Assembly: GCA_019694555.1 (NCBI GenBank)
Contig: JAIBBS010000008.1
Location: 1-64,000, forward strand
DNA length: 64,000 nt
Direction: 5' to 3'
Origin: Nannocystaceae bacterium
Lineage (GTDB): Bacteria; Myxococcota_A; Polyangia; Nannocystales; Nannocystaceae
Part shown: in pieces, positions 44,222-53,102 of the stretch
Layout of the letters: every line of letters starts with the position of its first letter
How positions within the stretch are numbered: the stretch's first letter is position 1
Made by a program: the position numbers and the translations under genes
The notes under the pieces: model-generated
Database searches by the model: none
The model's input: only the letters and a program-made list of their open reading frames with translations
What the model was told of the DNA's origin: nothing

Positions 44222-46672
44222 GTGCACGACGACGCGGTTCCGGGAACCCAAGAGGCATCAAGCGCAACGCGAAGCGCGTTGCACAATCTTCTCCAGGACA
44301 CGCGACGCCAGCAGCCGCAGTGCTACGGACACAGCATGCTGGAAGCACTCGACCGGGATTGCGGGGGACCGTTCGAACCCAGCGGCGACGGCTTGCTCGG
44401 CCGCTCGTCCGAGGGCCCGGCCCGCGCGCGCGCGTTGCCGCGCCGACCTGCCGACTGGCCCGCACCGGGCCCGATCGACCTCGCACTGCACGATCTGCCG
44501 CATGCGTCGTCGACCACCGAGTGGTGGTACCTCAAGGCCCACGTCGAGACCGTCGACGGCCGCGGCTTCTCGCTGTTCGCGGCGTTCTTCCGGGTGCTGC
44601 GCGGTCGCGACGAGACCACCGGCGAGCTGCAGTACGCGCACTCGCTGACGTGGGCGCTCTCCGATCCCGGCCGCCGCCGCTACGTGACGCAGTCGCTGGT
44701 CGATCGCAGCGCGCCGTCGCTGGGCATCCAGAAGCTCGACCGCGGCGAGGGCACCCGCGACGTCCGCATCCGTCGCGCGATGCGTGAGGTCTGCGCGCGC
44801 GACAAGGTCCCCTACCCCGATCGCATGTTCGCGCGCACGCCCCACGTCGCGCAGCGCCGGCTCGAGCTCGAGTTCGACGACGCTCGGCTGTCGCGCACCG
44901 ACGACGGTCGCTATCGCCTCGAGCTCATGCACGACCAGGCCAAGGTCGGCTGCAGCCTGGTGTTCACGCCGCGCAAGGCCGCGGTGCGCCACGGCGACGA
45001 CGGCGTGGTCAAGGGCACGCAGGGCGAGGACATGTTCTACTACTTCGTGCCGCGCTGCGACGTCGAGGGCGAGCTCGTCGACGCCGGCGTGCGCGTGCCG
45101 CTGCGCAGTGGCAGCGGCTGGTACGACCACGAGTTCGGCCGCCACCCCGAGGGCGAGGCCGCGGTCGACAAGGGCAAGCGCGACGACGTGGCGTGGAACT
45201 GGTGCGGCGCGCAGCTCGACGACGGCAGCGAGCTGTCGGCCTACCGCATCGTCGATCTCACGACCGAGGAGGTCCTGGGCGAGCGCGTGCTCGTGGTCGA
45301 GGCCGACGGCACGCGCCACGAGTACCGCACCGGCAGCTTCGAGCCGCGCAACCTGTGGCGCAGCACCCGTTCGTTCAACGAGTACCCCACGCGGTGGTCG
45401 CTGCAGGTGCCCGAGGCCGGGCTCGAGCTGTCGCTCGACGCCGCGTTCGACGACCAGGAGTTCATCACCGTGGTGTCGAAGCCGGCGTTCTGGGAGGGCC
45501 GCGTCGACGTGCACGGCACCCGACGCGGTCGGCCGGTGCGCGGCCTGGGCTACGTCGAGCGCAGCGGCTTCTCCAGCATCGACGACCTCGAGGGCTTCTT
45601 CGGCGCCGTGGGCAAGGAGGTGCGCCGCTCGGTCGCCGAGCTGTACCCGCGTCAGCCCAGCTTCGAGCAGGCCCGTGATCTCATCGCCAGCGAGGCGCGG
45701 GCCGGCTGGATGGACGGCGTCGACGTCGAACGCTTCGCGCGCACGATGATCCACCCGGTGCGCGACATCACCGATCGCGGCGGCAAGTCGTGGCGTTCGT
45801 ACGCCGCGCTGGCGTGCTGCGACATCGTCGGCGGCGACTCGCGCAAGTTCGTGAAGTGGCTGGCGATGCCGGAGTTCATGCACGTGGGCTCGCTGATCGT
45901 CGACGACGTGCAGGACCGCTCCGACGTGCGCCGCGGCGGCCCCACGGTCCACCGCGTCTACGGCGACGCGCATGCCATCAACAGCGGCACCGCGGCGTAC
46001 TTCATGGGCCAGAAGCTGCTGGCGTCGGAGGAGGTCTCCCACGCCGACCGGCTCAAGCTCTACGACCTCTACTTCGAGGCGTTGCGCGCCGGGCATGCCG
46101 GCCAGGCGCTCGACATCGAGGGCTTCGACGACATCGTCGACGACGCGGTCGAGCGCGGCGACGGGCTCGCGCTCGAGCACCGCATCCTCGCGATCCACCG
46201 CCTCAAGACCGCCGCGCCCGCGGCCGGGCTCGCGCGCATGGGCGCGGTCGCCGGTGGCGGCTCCACGGCGCAGATCGAGGCCGTGGGCGACTTCTTCGAG
46301 GGCCTGGGGCTCGCGTTCCAGATCATCGACGACGTGCTCAACCTGCGCGGCTTCGGTCGCGGGCTCAAGGCCACCGGCGAGGACATCAGCGCCGGCAAGG
46401 TCACGCTGCCGGTGGCCAAGGCCATCGCGGCGCTACCACTGCCGCGACGACGCTGGCTGTGGCAGACCCTGCGCGCACGGCCGCAGGATCCCGCGGTGGT
46501 GGCCGAGGTCATCGCCGCGATCGAGGAGTGCGGCGCGCTCGATGCCTGCGTCGAGCAGGCCCACGCCCTGGTCGAGTCCGCGTGGCAGCGCTTCGATCCC
46601 CTGGTCGAGGACTCCTTTCCCAAGCTCGTGCTGCGAGCGTTCGGCTGGTATGTACTCGAGCGCCACTACTGA
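44222..46672 (+). CDS. CrtC/AttH-like hydratase domain fused to a polyprenyl diphosphate synthase
   Basis: An 816-residue two-domain protein. Residues 85-440 resemble the CrtC (hydroxyneurosporene synthase)/AttH lipocalin-like family: TEWWYLKAHVETVDGRGFSL (EWWY at 99), GWYDHEFGRHPEG, VAWNWCGAQLDDGSELSAYR and FWEGRVDVHGTR. Residues 460-816 are an all-helical trans-prenyltransferase: GGKSWRSYAALACCD, first Asp motif DDVQD at about 560, RRGGPTVHRVYGDAHAINSG, FQIIDDVLNL at about 700, and TGEDISAGKVTLPVAKA. The second motif is DDxxN, as in eukaryotic-type GGPP synthases, and no two-residue insertion occurs in the first. Predicted role: make a prenyl diphosphate and act on it or on its terpenoid product. 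The next gene overlaps its end by 23 nt. Confidence 0.85.
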   Translation: MHDDAVPGTQEASSATRSALHNLLQDTRRQQPQCYGHSMLEALDRDCGGPFEPSGDGLLGRSSEGPARARALPRRPADWPAPGPIDLALHDLPHASSTTEWWYLKAHVETVDGRGFSLFAAFFRVLRGRDETTGELQYAHSLTWALSDPGRRRYVTQSLVDRSAPSLGIQKLDRGEGTRDVRIRRAMREVCARDKVPYPDRMFARTPHVAQRRLELEFDDARLSRTDDGRYRLELMHDQAKVGCSLVFTPRKAAVRHGDDGVVKGTQGEDMFYYFVPRCDVEGELVDAGVRVPLRSGSGWYDHEFGRHPEGEAAVDKGKRDDVAWNWCGAQLDDGSELSAYRIVDLTTEEVLGERVLVVEADGTRHEYRTGSFEPRNLWRSTRSFNEYPTRWSLQVPEAGLELSLDAAFDDQEFITVVSKPAFWEGRVDVHGTRRGRPVRGLGYVERSGFSSIDDLEGFFGAVGKEVRRSVAELYPRQPSFEQARDLIASEARAGWMDGVDVERFARTMIHPVRDITDRGGKSWRSYAALACCDIVGGDSRKFVKWLAMPEFMHVGSLIVDDVQDRSDVRRGGPTVHRVYGDAHAINSGTAAYFMGQKLLASEEVSHADRLKLYDLYFEALRAGHAGQALDIEGFDDIVDDAVERGDGLALEHRILAIHRLKTAAPAAGLARMGAVAGGGSTAQIEAVGDFFEGLGLAFQIIDDVLNLRGFGRGLKATGEDISAGKVTLPVAKAIAALPLPRRRWLWQTLRARPQDPAVVAEVIAAIEECGALDACVEQAHALVESAWQRFDPLVEDSFPKLVLRAFGWYVLERHY

Positions 46673-47357
46673 TCCCGGTGCGCGCGCGCACGGCTGCACC
46701 CGCGGCTTCGTCGCGGACACCGGCGCGTGCGGCTGCACCGAGCCGGCCGAGCACGACGTCGCTGCGATCGCGGCGCGTCCGCGCTGGGCGCTCGAGCGCA
46801 CGCTCGCGCTCCCGGGCCGCTGCCGTGGCAGCGTGCTCGCGCGCTGGGCCGACAACTGCCGCCGCCACTTCGGCGCGGCCGCGGTGCAGCGGCTGCGCAC
46901 GCAGCTGCCGGCGTGGGCGCGCGCGCTGCCCGACGATCCGCCCGAGGACGCGTGGTTTCCGGTCGGCCTGCAGCTGCACCTGACCGAGCTCGTCATCGAC
47001 ACGCTGCTCGGCGGCGACGCGCTGCAGCTCGAGGCGTTGCTGCGCGCGGACATCCAGCGCGGCCTGTCGCGCGCGCAGCAGCTGCTGCTGCGCACGGTCG
47101 GCCCCACGCTGGTGCTGTCGCGCGCCGACGCGCTGCACGGCCACCTCTACGACGTCGGCCACGCGCGCGCGCGGGTCCACGGCGGGCGCGCGACGATCGA
47201 CTGCGAGGGCGCAGCGCTGTTCGGCCACCCGACGTGGTTGCTGCTGCAGCTGTTCGCGCACCGCGGCCTGGTCGCGCTCACCGGCCGCGAGGCGCTCGAG
47301 GCCCGCGCGACCGCCACCGGCGAGACCGCGGTCCGCTTCGAGCTGAGCTGGCGTTGA
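46650..47357 (+). CDS. DUF2378-like myxobacterial small protein (paralogue B)
   Basis: A 235-residue protein whose ATG lies 23 nt inside the 3' end of the prenyl-synthase fusion gene, so translation is probably coupled. The N-terminus has five cysteines in the first 45 residues (GCTRGFVADTGACGCTEP). The body aligns with paralogue A at 29727 over most of its length (RGSVLARW, DAWFPVGLQLHLTELVIDTLL, VGPTLVLSRADALHGHLYDVG, ending RFELSWR). The family tie (DUF2378/TIGR02265) is tentative. It is convergent with hemN, 6 nt away. A partner or adaptor for the fusion enzyme is plausible. Confidence 0.68.
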   Translation: MYSSATTDPGARAHGCTRGFVADTGACGCTEPAEHDVAAIAARPRWALERTLALPGRCRGSVLARWADNCRRHFGAAAVQRLRTQLPAWARALPDDPPEDAWFPVGLQLHLTELVIDTLLGGDALQLEALLRADIQRGLSRAQQLLLRTVGPTLVLSRADALHGHLYDVGHARARVHGGRATIDCEGAALFGHPTWLLLQLFAHRGLVALTGREALEARATATGETAVRFELSWR

Positions 47358-47363
47358 TCCGCG

Positions 47364-48755
47364 TCACGCGGTGCGACTGAACTGCGCCGCGGCGTCGTCA
47401 CGATCGAGGTACGCGTCGAACGCCATCGCGACGTTGCGCAGGAAGTAGCGCCCGCGCGGGGTCACCACCACGCGCGAGCCCTCGCGGCGCACCAACGCAT
47501 CGCGCTCCAGCTCGGCCAGCTGCTCCCACGACCGCGGCGACAGCTGCGCCGCCGTGCCATTGCCGAGCCGCGGCAGCTCGGACTCGCCGTAGCACATGAT
47601 CGACTGGATCACGCGCTCGCGCGCGAGGTCGTCCTCGGACAGCTCCATGCCCGCGACCACCGGCAACTGCCCCTGCTCGACCTGCGCGGCGTACTCCGGC
47701 ACCGCCTTGGCCGACTGCGCGAAGTCGCGGCCGATGCGGCTGATGGCGCTGGCGCCCAGGCCCAGCAGATCGGTGCCGGCACGCGTGGTGTAGCCCATGA
47801 AGTTGCGCCGCAGCGTGCCGGCGCGGCGCGCCAGCGCGAGCTCGTCGTCGGCCAGCGCGAAGTGATCCATGCCGATGGCCTCGTAGCCGGCGCGGGCCAG
47901 GATCGTGGCCGCGGTGTGGAACAGCTTCACGCGTGTGTCCGCGTCCGGCAGCGCCGCGGCATCGAGCGCGCGCTGGTGCTTGAGCCGCGCGGGCAGGTAC
48001 GCGAACTGGTACACCGCGATGCGGTCGACGCCGAGATCGGCGACCGTCTGCACCGTGCGACGGAACGAGTCGACGCTCTGGTGCGGCAGGCCGTAGACCA
48101 AGTCGACCGCGATGCTGCGGATGCCCAGCGCGCGCGCGCCCAACACCATGTGCTCGATCTGCGCCAGGCTCTGGTGTCGGCCGATGGCCTTCTGCACGGT
48201 CGGGTCGATGTCCTGCACGCCCATCGACAGCCGGTCGAGCCCGAAGCGCTGCAGCGTCTCGAGCTGCGCCATGGTCGTCACGCGGGGGTCGATCTCGATC
48301 GACTGTTCACGGTCCGGCAGCAGCTCGACGCGCTCGGCGATGGCGCGGTGCAGCGCGATGAGATCGGCGACGTCGAGCCAGGTCGGCGTGCCCCCGCCCC
48401 AGTGCATCTGACACACGCGCAGCCGCGCCTGCGAGGTGGCCTCGAGCACGCGATCGAGCTCGCGACGGATCAGATCGACGTAGCCGCTGCCACGCGCGTG
48501 GGTGCGGCTGAGCACCACGTTGCAGCCGCAGAACAGGCACCGCCGCTCGCAGAACGGCACGTGCACGTACAGCGACAGCGCGTGGTCGGGGTCGCTGCGG
48601 GCGCGTTCGCCGAGGTCCGCGAGCGCCGCGGCCCACCGCGCGCTGGGGTAGCGCTCGGGCCAGTGCGGCACCGCGGGGTAGCTCGTGTAGCGCGGTCCGG
48701 GTCGACCGTACTTGACCAGCAACGACGGGCTGGGCGGGGACTCCTGCGGCTGCAT
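47364..48755 (-). CDS. hemN: Oxygen-independent coproporphyrinogen III oxidase
   Basis: A 463-residue radical-SAM enzyme that decarboxylates coproporphyrinogen III to protoporphyrinogen IX in heme synthesis. The [4Fe-4S] ligands are Cys69, Cys73 and Cys76 in FCERRCLFCGC, with the fourth HemN-type Cys78. YVHVPFCE, HWGGGTPTWL, SIEIDPRVTTM, LSMGVQDIDPTVQKAIGR and VDLVYGLPHQ are the hallmark HemN segments, distinguishing it from HemW. A -10-like TACAGT lies 13 nt before the ATG. It stands alone on the minus strand between unrelated genes. Confidence 0.94.
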   Translation of the reverse strand: MQPQESPPSPSLLVKYGRPGPRYTSYPAVPHWPERYPSARWAAALADLGERARSDPDHALSLYVHVPFCERRCLFCGCNVVLSRTHARGSGYVDLIRRELDRVLEATSQARLRVCQMHWGGGTPTWLDVADLIALHRAIAERVELLPDREQSIEIDPRVTTMAQLETLQRFGLDRLSMGVQDIDPTVQKAIGRHQSLAQIEHMVLGARALGIRSIAVDLVYGLPHQSVDSFRRTVQTVADLGVDRIAVYQFAYLPARLKHQRALDAAALPDADTRVKLFHTAATILARAGYEAIGMDHFALADDELALARRAGTLRRNFMGYTTRAGTDLLGLGASAISRIGRDFAQSAKAVPEYAAQVEQGQLPVVAGMELSEDDLARERVIQSIMCYGESELPRLGNGTAAQLSPRSWEQLAELERDALVRREGSRVVVTPRGRYFLRNVAMAFDAYLDRDDAAAQFSRTA

Positions 48756-48768
48756 GCGAATGTCTTGG

Positions 48769-48774
48769 ACTGTA
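48769..48774 (-). promoter_or_regulatory. -10-like TACAGT before hemN
   Basis: TACAGT on the minus strand ends 13 nt before the ATG at 48755. Confidence 0.4.
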
Positions 48775-48878
48775 GCGCTGCGCCGCAGCGGTGTCGGGCG
48801 CAGGTCCGTCGTTGGGCCGCGAAGATTGCTGCCCGCCCTTTCCGCCCGGGCGTGCAGTGATTGCGCGCGCCGGTCTGC

Positions 48879-50948
48879 TCACGAGCGCGTCGTGATCCGC
48901 ACCGCGCCGGTCAGCGCCATGTCCTGGCCGTTGCCGAACAGGTACAGCGGATTGTGCCAGGGCACGAACTGAGCCCACACGAAGTAGGTGCCGCTGCGCC
49001 CGAGCTGCGCGTCGTCGAGCGCGATCTCGATCGAACGATCGAAGCTCGAGTCGGGCCGCAGGTACCGCATGTGGTCGGTGCCCTGCAGCGGCGCGACGAA
49101 GTGCGTGTCGTCCTCCGAGCTGTACAGGACGTCGACGCGGCGATCGTCGGGATCGCCCGAGGTCCCCAGCACCAGCAGCACGCGGTTGTCGCCGTCGACG
49201 AAGTCGGCGACATGGCCGAAGGCCCGCAGCTGCAGCGCGCTGCCGGGCTGGTAGCCGGCGATGGTGTCGCCGACCATGGACTCGACGCCGTCGGCGAGCA
49301 CGCGCAGGTCGATGAAGTTGCTGCGGTCGTGCACGACCACGCGTCCGGCCGCGAGCCCGTCGAACACACCGTGCTCGCCGTCGTGCCACACGAAGCGCCG
49401 CGCCCACACCGTGGTCGTCGGCGAGGCCAGCTCGGCGTTGGTCGGATCGCACGGCCCGCCCTCGCACACGACCTCCGCGAAGTCGTGCACGTCGCTGCCA
49501 CCGGTCAAGACCATGGGCCAGCGCCCCTGCTTGAGCATGCCGACCCACGAGTGCGACAGCGGCTGCTCGGGCAGCTCGGTCTGCAAGAGGTCGTCCTTGG
49601 TCACGTCGCCCAGCGCGATGCCGCCGTGGTAGGCGTCGTCGTCCTCGCGATCGTGGCGGTTGCCGCCGTTCCACACCTCGAGGCCGTCGAACGCGAGGCT
49701 GCTCCAGTCGTACTCGATCCAGAACGTCGGCGCGGACTCGTGGTTGACGATCGCGAGCCCGCCCATGGCGTGGATGAGCGCGATCTCCTCGTCGTTGGTG
49801 GTGCTGGCGTCGACCCAGCGCTCGCGGAACACGCCCGGGCCGAAGCCGGCGTCGTGGTCGTAGTCGGTGCCGCCGGCGAGCAACTCGGGCGCGTACTGCG
49901 GGTGGCCCGGGAAGGGATTGCGCGGCAGGAAGCCCAGGTGGCCGTCGAAGCGGTTCGAGATCTCGCTGCCGACCACCAGCAGCACCGTCGGATCGGCCTC
50001 GGTCAGCGCACGCGCGACGTCGCGGCCGGTCGCGACGTCGAGCGGGTCGTCGGCGCCGCACCACGGCGCGAAGTGACGCCCGCACTCGTCGAGCTCGTTG
50101 TTGCTGTGATCGCTGAACACCAGCCAGTGCAGCCGCCCGCGCAGCGATCGCGTGCGGCGATCGGCGAAGTCGAGCCCCGAGTCGTTGCTCGCGAGGTTGA
50201 CCATGCGCTCGTAGTAGTCCTGCGCGCCGCCGGCCTCGTCGTCACGCTCCGAGTGGCGGGTGTGGACGTGCAGATCGCCCGAGTACCAGTGGTTCTCGCG
50301 CACGCCGAGCTCGAAGCGCTGCGACAGCTCGGGCGCCCACGCGCCGTCGTCGAGCACGCCGCAATCGCGCCACGCCGACCAGCGCAGCTCGACGGCGTGG
50401 CAACCAGGCGCGACGCCGTCGAGGATCCACACCAGCCGCGCGTGCTCGCGCGCGTCGCCGCCGGCGTCGTGCTGCACGCTGTCGCCGGGATCGAGCACCG
50501 CACCGGCGACCGCGAGCGAGGCGCCCGCGGGTGCCTCGTGCAGCGTCCAACGCACGCGATCGGTGGCGCACGCGCCGATGTTGGTGCGCACGTCGTAGAC
50601 GTAGGCGGTGTCGGCCAGCGCCATCGTCGGCGGCTCGGTCGCGAAGCCGTAGTCGTCGGGCAGTCGTGCGGGCACCAGCGGACCGGTGGTCGTCGCGGCG
50701 CACGACGGCGGTGGCATCGGCGGCGGCAACGGCTCACCGGTGTCGTCACCGCCGTCGCTGCTGCCGTCGTCGCTGCCCGCCGGCGCGCCGCTGGTGCTCT
50801 CGCTGCCCGCCGAGCCCGAGCTGTGTGCCGCGGCGCCGCTGGTGCTGCCGCTGCCGCTGCCCTCGCCGGTCGCGCCCGCGCGCGAGGGATTGCACGCTGC
50901 GAGCAGCGCCGCCGCTGCGAGCCCTCCGCGTCGATCGATCGTCAGCAT
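48879..50948 (-). CDS. CehA/McbA-family PHP-domain metallohydrolase lipoprotein
   Basis: A 689-residue exported protein. The lipobox is ALLAAC (Cys19), then a Gly/Ser stalk. A beta-sandwich region (about 80-215) precedes the PHP metal site: WYSGDLHVHTRHSE at about 222, VFSDHSNNELDE, VVGSEISNRFDGHLGFLP, and later IVNHESAP and GGSDVHD at about 480. These ligands match CehA/McbA-like phosphoesterases or carbamate hydrolases. A C-terminal beta domain ends the chain. ATG 50948, with TAGCGT 17 nt upstream. The substrate is unknown. Confidence 0.85.
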   Translation of the reverse strand: MLTIDRRGGLAAAALLAACNPSRAGATGEGSGSGSTSGAAAHSSGSAGSESTSGAPAGSDDGSSDGGDDTGEPLPPPMPPPSCAATTTGPLVPARLPDDYGFATEPPTMALADTAYVYDVRTNIGACATDRVRWTLHEAPAGASLAVAGAVLDPGDSVQHDAGGDAREHARLVWILDGVAPGCHAVELRWSAWRDCGVLDDGAWAPELSQRFELGVRENHWYSGDLHVHTRHSERDDEAGGAQDYYERMVNLASNDSGLDFADRRTRSLRGRLHWLVFSDHSNNELDECGRHFAPWCGADDPLDVATGRDVARALTEADPTVLLVVGSEISNRFDGHLGFLPRNPFPGHPQYAPELLAGGTDYDHDAGFGPGVFRERWVDASTTNDEEIALIHAMGGLAIVNHESAPTFWIEYDWSSLAFDGLEVWNGGNRHDREDDDAYHGGIALGDVTKDDLLQTELPEQPLSHSWVGMLKQGRWPMVLTGGSDVHDFAEVVCEGGPCDPTNAELASPTTTVWARRFVWHDGEHGVFDGLAAGRVVVHDRSNFIDLRVLADGVESMVGDTIAGYQPGSALQLRAFGHVADFVDGDNRVLLVLGTSGDPDDRRVDVLYSSEDDTHFVAPLQGTDHMRYLRPDSSFDRSIEIALDDAQLGRSGTYFVWAQFVPWHNPLYLFGNGQDMALTGAVRITTRS

Positions 50949-50965
50949 CGCCCCGCCCCACGACG

Positions 50966-50971
50966 ACGCTA
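50966..50971 (-). promoter_or_regulatory. -10-like TAGCGT before the PHP lipoprotein gene
   Basis: TAGCGT on the minus strand ends 17 nt before the ATG at 50948. Confidence 0.4.
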
Positions 50972-51084
50972 CGTGAGCGCCGCGGGCGTCGGCGCTCGCT
51001 GCCCGCGACGTGCCGGGTTTGCGTACGCAGAAGCGGCGACTGGCAGCCCGCGGTCCGACCCGGCGGCGCGACCACCACGGGCTG

Positions 51085-52902
51085 CTAGGGCTCGAGGCCG
51101 GCCGCGACTGCGGCCGCGTGCGCGAGATCGAAGCCCGCGAGCGTCTCGCTGCCACCGGGCGGCGGCGGCTGCCACGGCACGAAGCCCTCGCGTCGCCACA
51201 CCCGCCACAGGTAGCGCGGGTCGTCGAGCGATCGCGGCAGCTCGAAACGCACCACGCGTGGTCGACCGTCGTCGGTGACGGCCTCGATCGCTACCGTGCC
51301 GCCACAGTCGGGTCCCGAAAGCGGCATGCGATCGCCGACGGCGAACGGCACTCGCAGGCTGCGGACCATGCGTTCGACCGGCGTGGTCAACAGCCCGTCG
51401 CTGGCCTCGACGCGCAGGGTTCGCTCGTCGACCCGGACGAAGCGCACCGGCCCGGTCGAGGTCGCGAGCGTGCGCGCGGCGATCGGCGCGGGCTCGCCGT
51501 CGGCGATGCGCGTGAACACCAGGTACGATCCGGGCCCGTCGTTGGGCGCGAAGGCGGCGATGACCTCGTGCTCGGTGATCGCGGGCTCGCGCGGCACCGT
51601 GCGATCGAGCGTGGCCAGGGCCTCGCGCACCGTCGCCATCGAGCGCGCGCGCACCGGCAGCAGCGCCACCGCGAGCACGGCGTGCACGAACCACAGCAGC
51701 GCGAGCGCCCCCCGCTCGGCGCGCCGCGGCGGCGCGGCGTCGGGCTTGCCCACCAGCACCATCGCGACGATCGCCGCGCCGCCCAGGCCCACGAAGCCCA
51801 GCAGTCGATCGGCGGGGAACGTGCCCGCGAGCGGCACGCACGCGAGCGTGGCCCCCAGCGCGAAGAGCCCCGCGACGCCGCGTGCGGCCGCGCGACGCCA
51901 CACCAGCGCCGCCGTGATCGCGACGACGGCCGCGTACCACGCCGCCAGCGCGATCGCGATGCCGCGCGGCCACGCCAGCCAGAAGTCGGACCACGGCCCC
52001 AGCAGCTGCGCGCCCAGCAGCGCGAGCACGCGCCCGGGCAGCACCGTCGCGAACGCGAGCGGATCGCCGCTGGGATCGATGTAGATGTCCGAGCCGGAGC
52101 CGCCGTAGCCGCCCATGCGATAGGCCGCGATCCACGGCACCACCACCAGCAGGTACGGCAGCAGCACGCGCGCGCGCGTCAGCAGCGGGCCGCGCTCGAA
52201 CGCCAGCGCGTGCGCGCCGAGGTAACCCAGCATCGCGATCGTGCCCTCACCCGCGAGCAGCCCCACGCCCAAGCTCGCGGGTGCTGCGACCGCGGCCGCG
52301 CGCGAACCGTCGCGACGCCAGCGATCGTGCAGCCACAGCGCGGCGAAGCCCGCCGTCGCCATCAGCAGCGCGTTGCGGTTCGAGATGTAGCCGACCACCG
52401 GGCCACGCGCGTCGTCGAGTGCGAACAGCGCCAGCGCCACGGTCGCGACGATGGGCGGCAGCAGACGCCGGAAGACCGCGCGCGCGGCCGCCAGCATCGC
52501 CGCGAAGTACACGAACGAGTGCACCAGCATCGCGCTCGAGGATCGCGGCCACAGCACCAGATCGAGCGCGTGCGTCAGCGAGGACAGCGGCCGCAGGAAG
52601 CCCAGGCGGTAGTGCGGCGCGACCCACCACGCGAGCATGCCGCCGTCGAGCAGCGACGCCCGCTGCTGCGGGTCGTCGCGCACGAACACGAAGAGATCCC
52701 AGGTGCTCGGCGCGAGCCCGTCGAAGCGCGGGCCGCCGACCCCACGCACGCGCAGCATCGCGTCGTCGGCGGCGAAGCCGACGCCGAGCGACGGCGTCAC
52801 CAGCAGCACCGCGACCGCGATGATCCACACGTCGGCGTGCGGCCGCGCCAGCCACTGCAGCCAACGCCGCCGCCACGGTCCCCAAGACGCGAATTCCGAC
52901 AC
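51085..52902 (-). CDS. GT-C-like polytopic membrane protein
   Basis: A 605-residue inner-membrane protein from GTG. Roughly ten to eleven hydrophobic segments fill residues 25-440 (VWIIAVAVLLVTPSLGVGFA, PIVATVALALFAL, RALVLLPYLLVVVPWIAAY and others). An acidic DD pair in the first periplasmic loop (GFAADDAML) and NRNALLMATAGFAALWLHD suggest a GT-C-type glycosyltransferase that uses a lipid-linked donor. The last 170 residues are soluble and beta-rich. The glycosyltransferase call rests on topology only. It lies upstream of the PHP lipoprotein gene on the same strand, 136 nt away. Confidence 0.72.
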   Translation of the reverse strand: MSEFASWGPWRRRWLQWLARPHADVWIIAVAVLLVTPSLGVGFAADDAMLRVRGVGGPRFDGLAPSTWDLFVFVRDDPQQRASLLDGGMLAWWVAPHYRLGFLRPLSSLTHALDLVLWPRSSSAMLVHSFVYFAAMLAAARAVFRRLLPPIVATVALALFALDDARGPVVGYISNRNALLMATAGFAALWLHDRWRRDGSRAAAVAAPASLGVGLLAGEGTIAMLGYLGAHALAFERGPLLTRARVLLPYLLVVVPWIAAYRMGGYGGSGSDIYIDPSGDPLAFATVLPGRVLALLGAQLLGPWSDFWLAWPRGIAIALAAWYAAVVAITAALVWRRAAARGVAGLFALGATLACVPLAGTFPADRLLGFVGLGGAAIVAMVLVGKPDAAPPRRAERGALALLWFVHAVLAVALLPVRARSMATVREALATLDRTVPREPAITEHEVIAAFAPNDGPGSYLVFTRIADGEPAPIAARTLATSTGPVRFVRVDERTLRVEASDGLLTTPVERMVRSLRVPFAVGDRMPLSGPDCGGTVAIEAVTDDGRPRVVRFELPRSLDDPRYLWRVWRREGFVPWQPPPPGGSETLAGFDLAHAAAVAAGLEP

Positions 52903-52914
52903 GCTGGCTGCCCC

Positions 52915-52920
52915 ACGATA
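52915..52920 (-). promoter_or_regulatory. -10-like TATCGT before the GT-C-like gene
   Basis: TATCGT on the minus strand ends 12 nt before the GTG at 52902. Confidence 0.4.
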
Positions 52921-53102
52921 GCGCGGACCGGCGGGCCGTGAGCGACGTCACCGCCTCGAGGCCGAGAACCGCGGGCCCCGTCGTTGCACCTCACGCGCGA
53001 CGCCTCGCGGATGACGGCGTCAGTCGGGCGAGGGTGCGTTCGCCCTCGTCGCTTCGACCCCTGCCGCGTGCGGCTCCGCGCCCACGCACGGAACGTTCTG
53101 AG

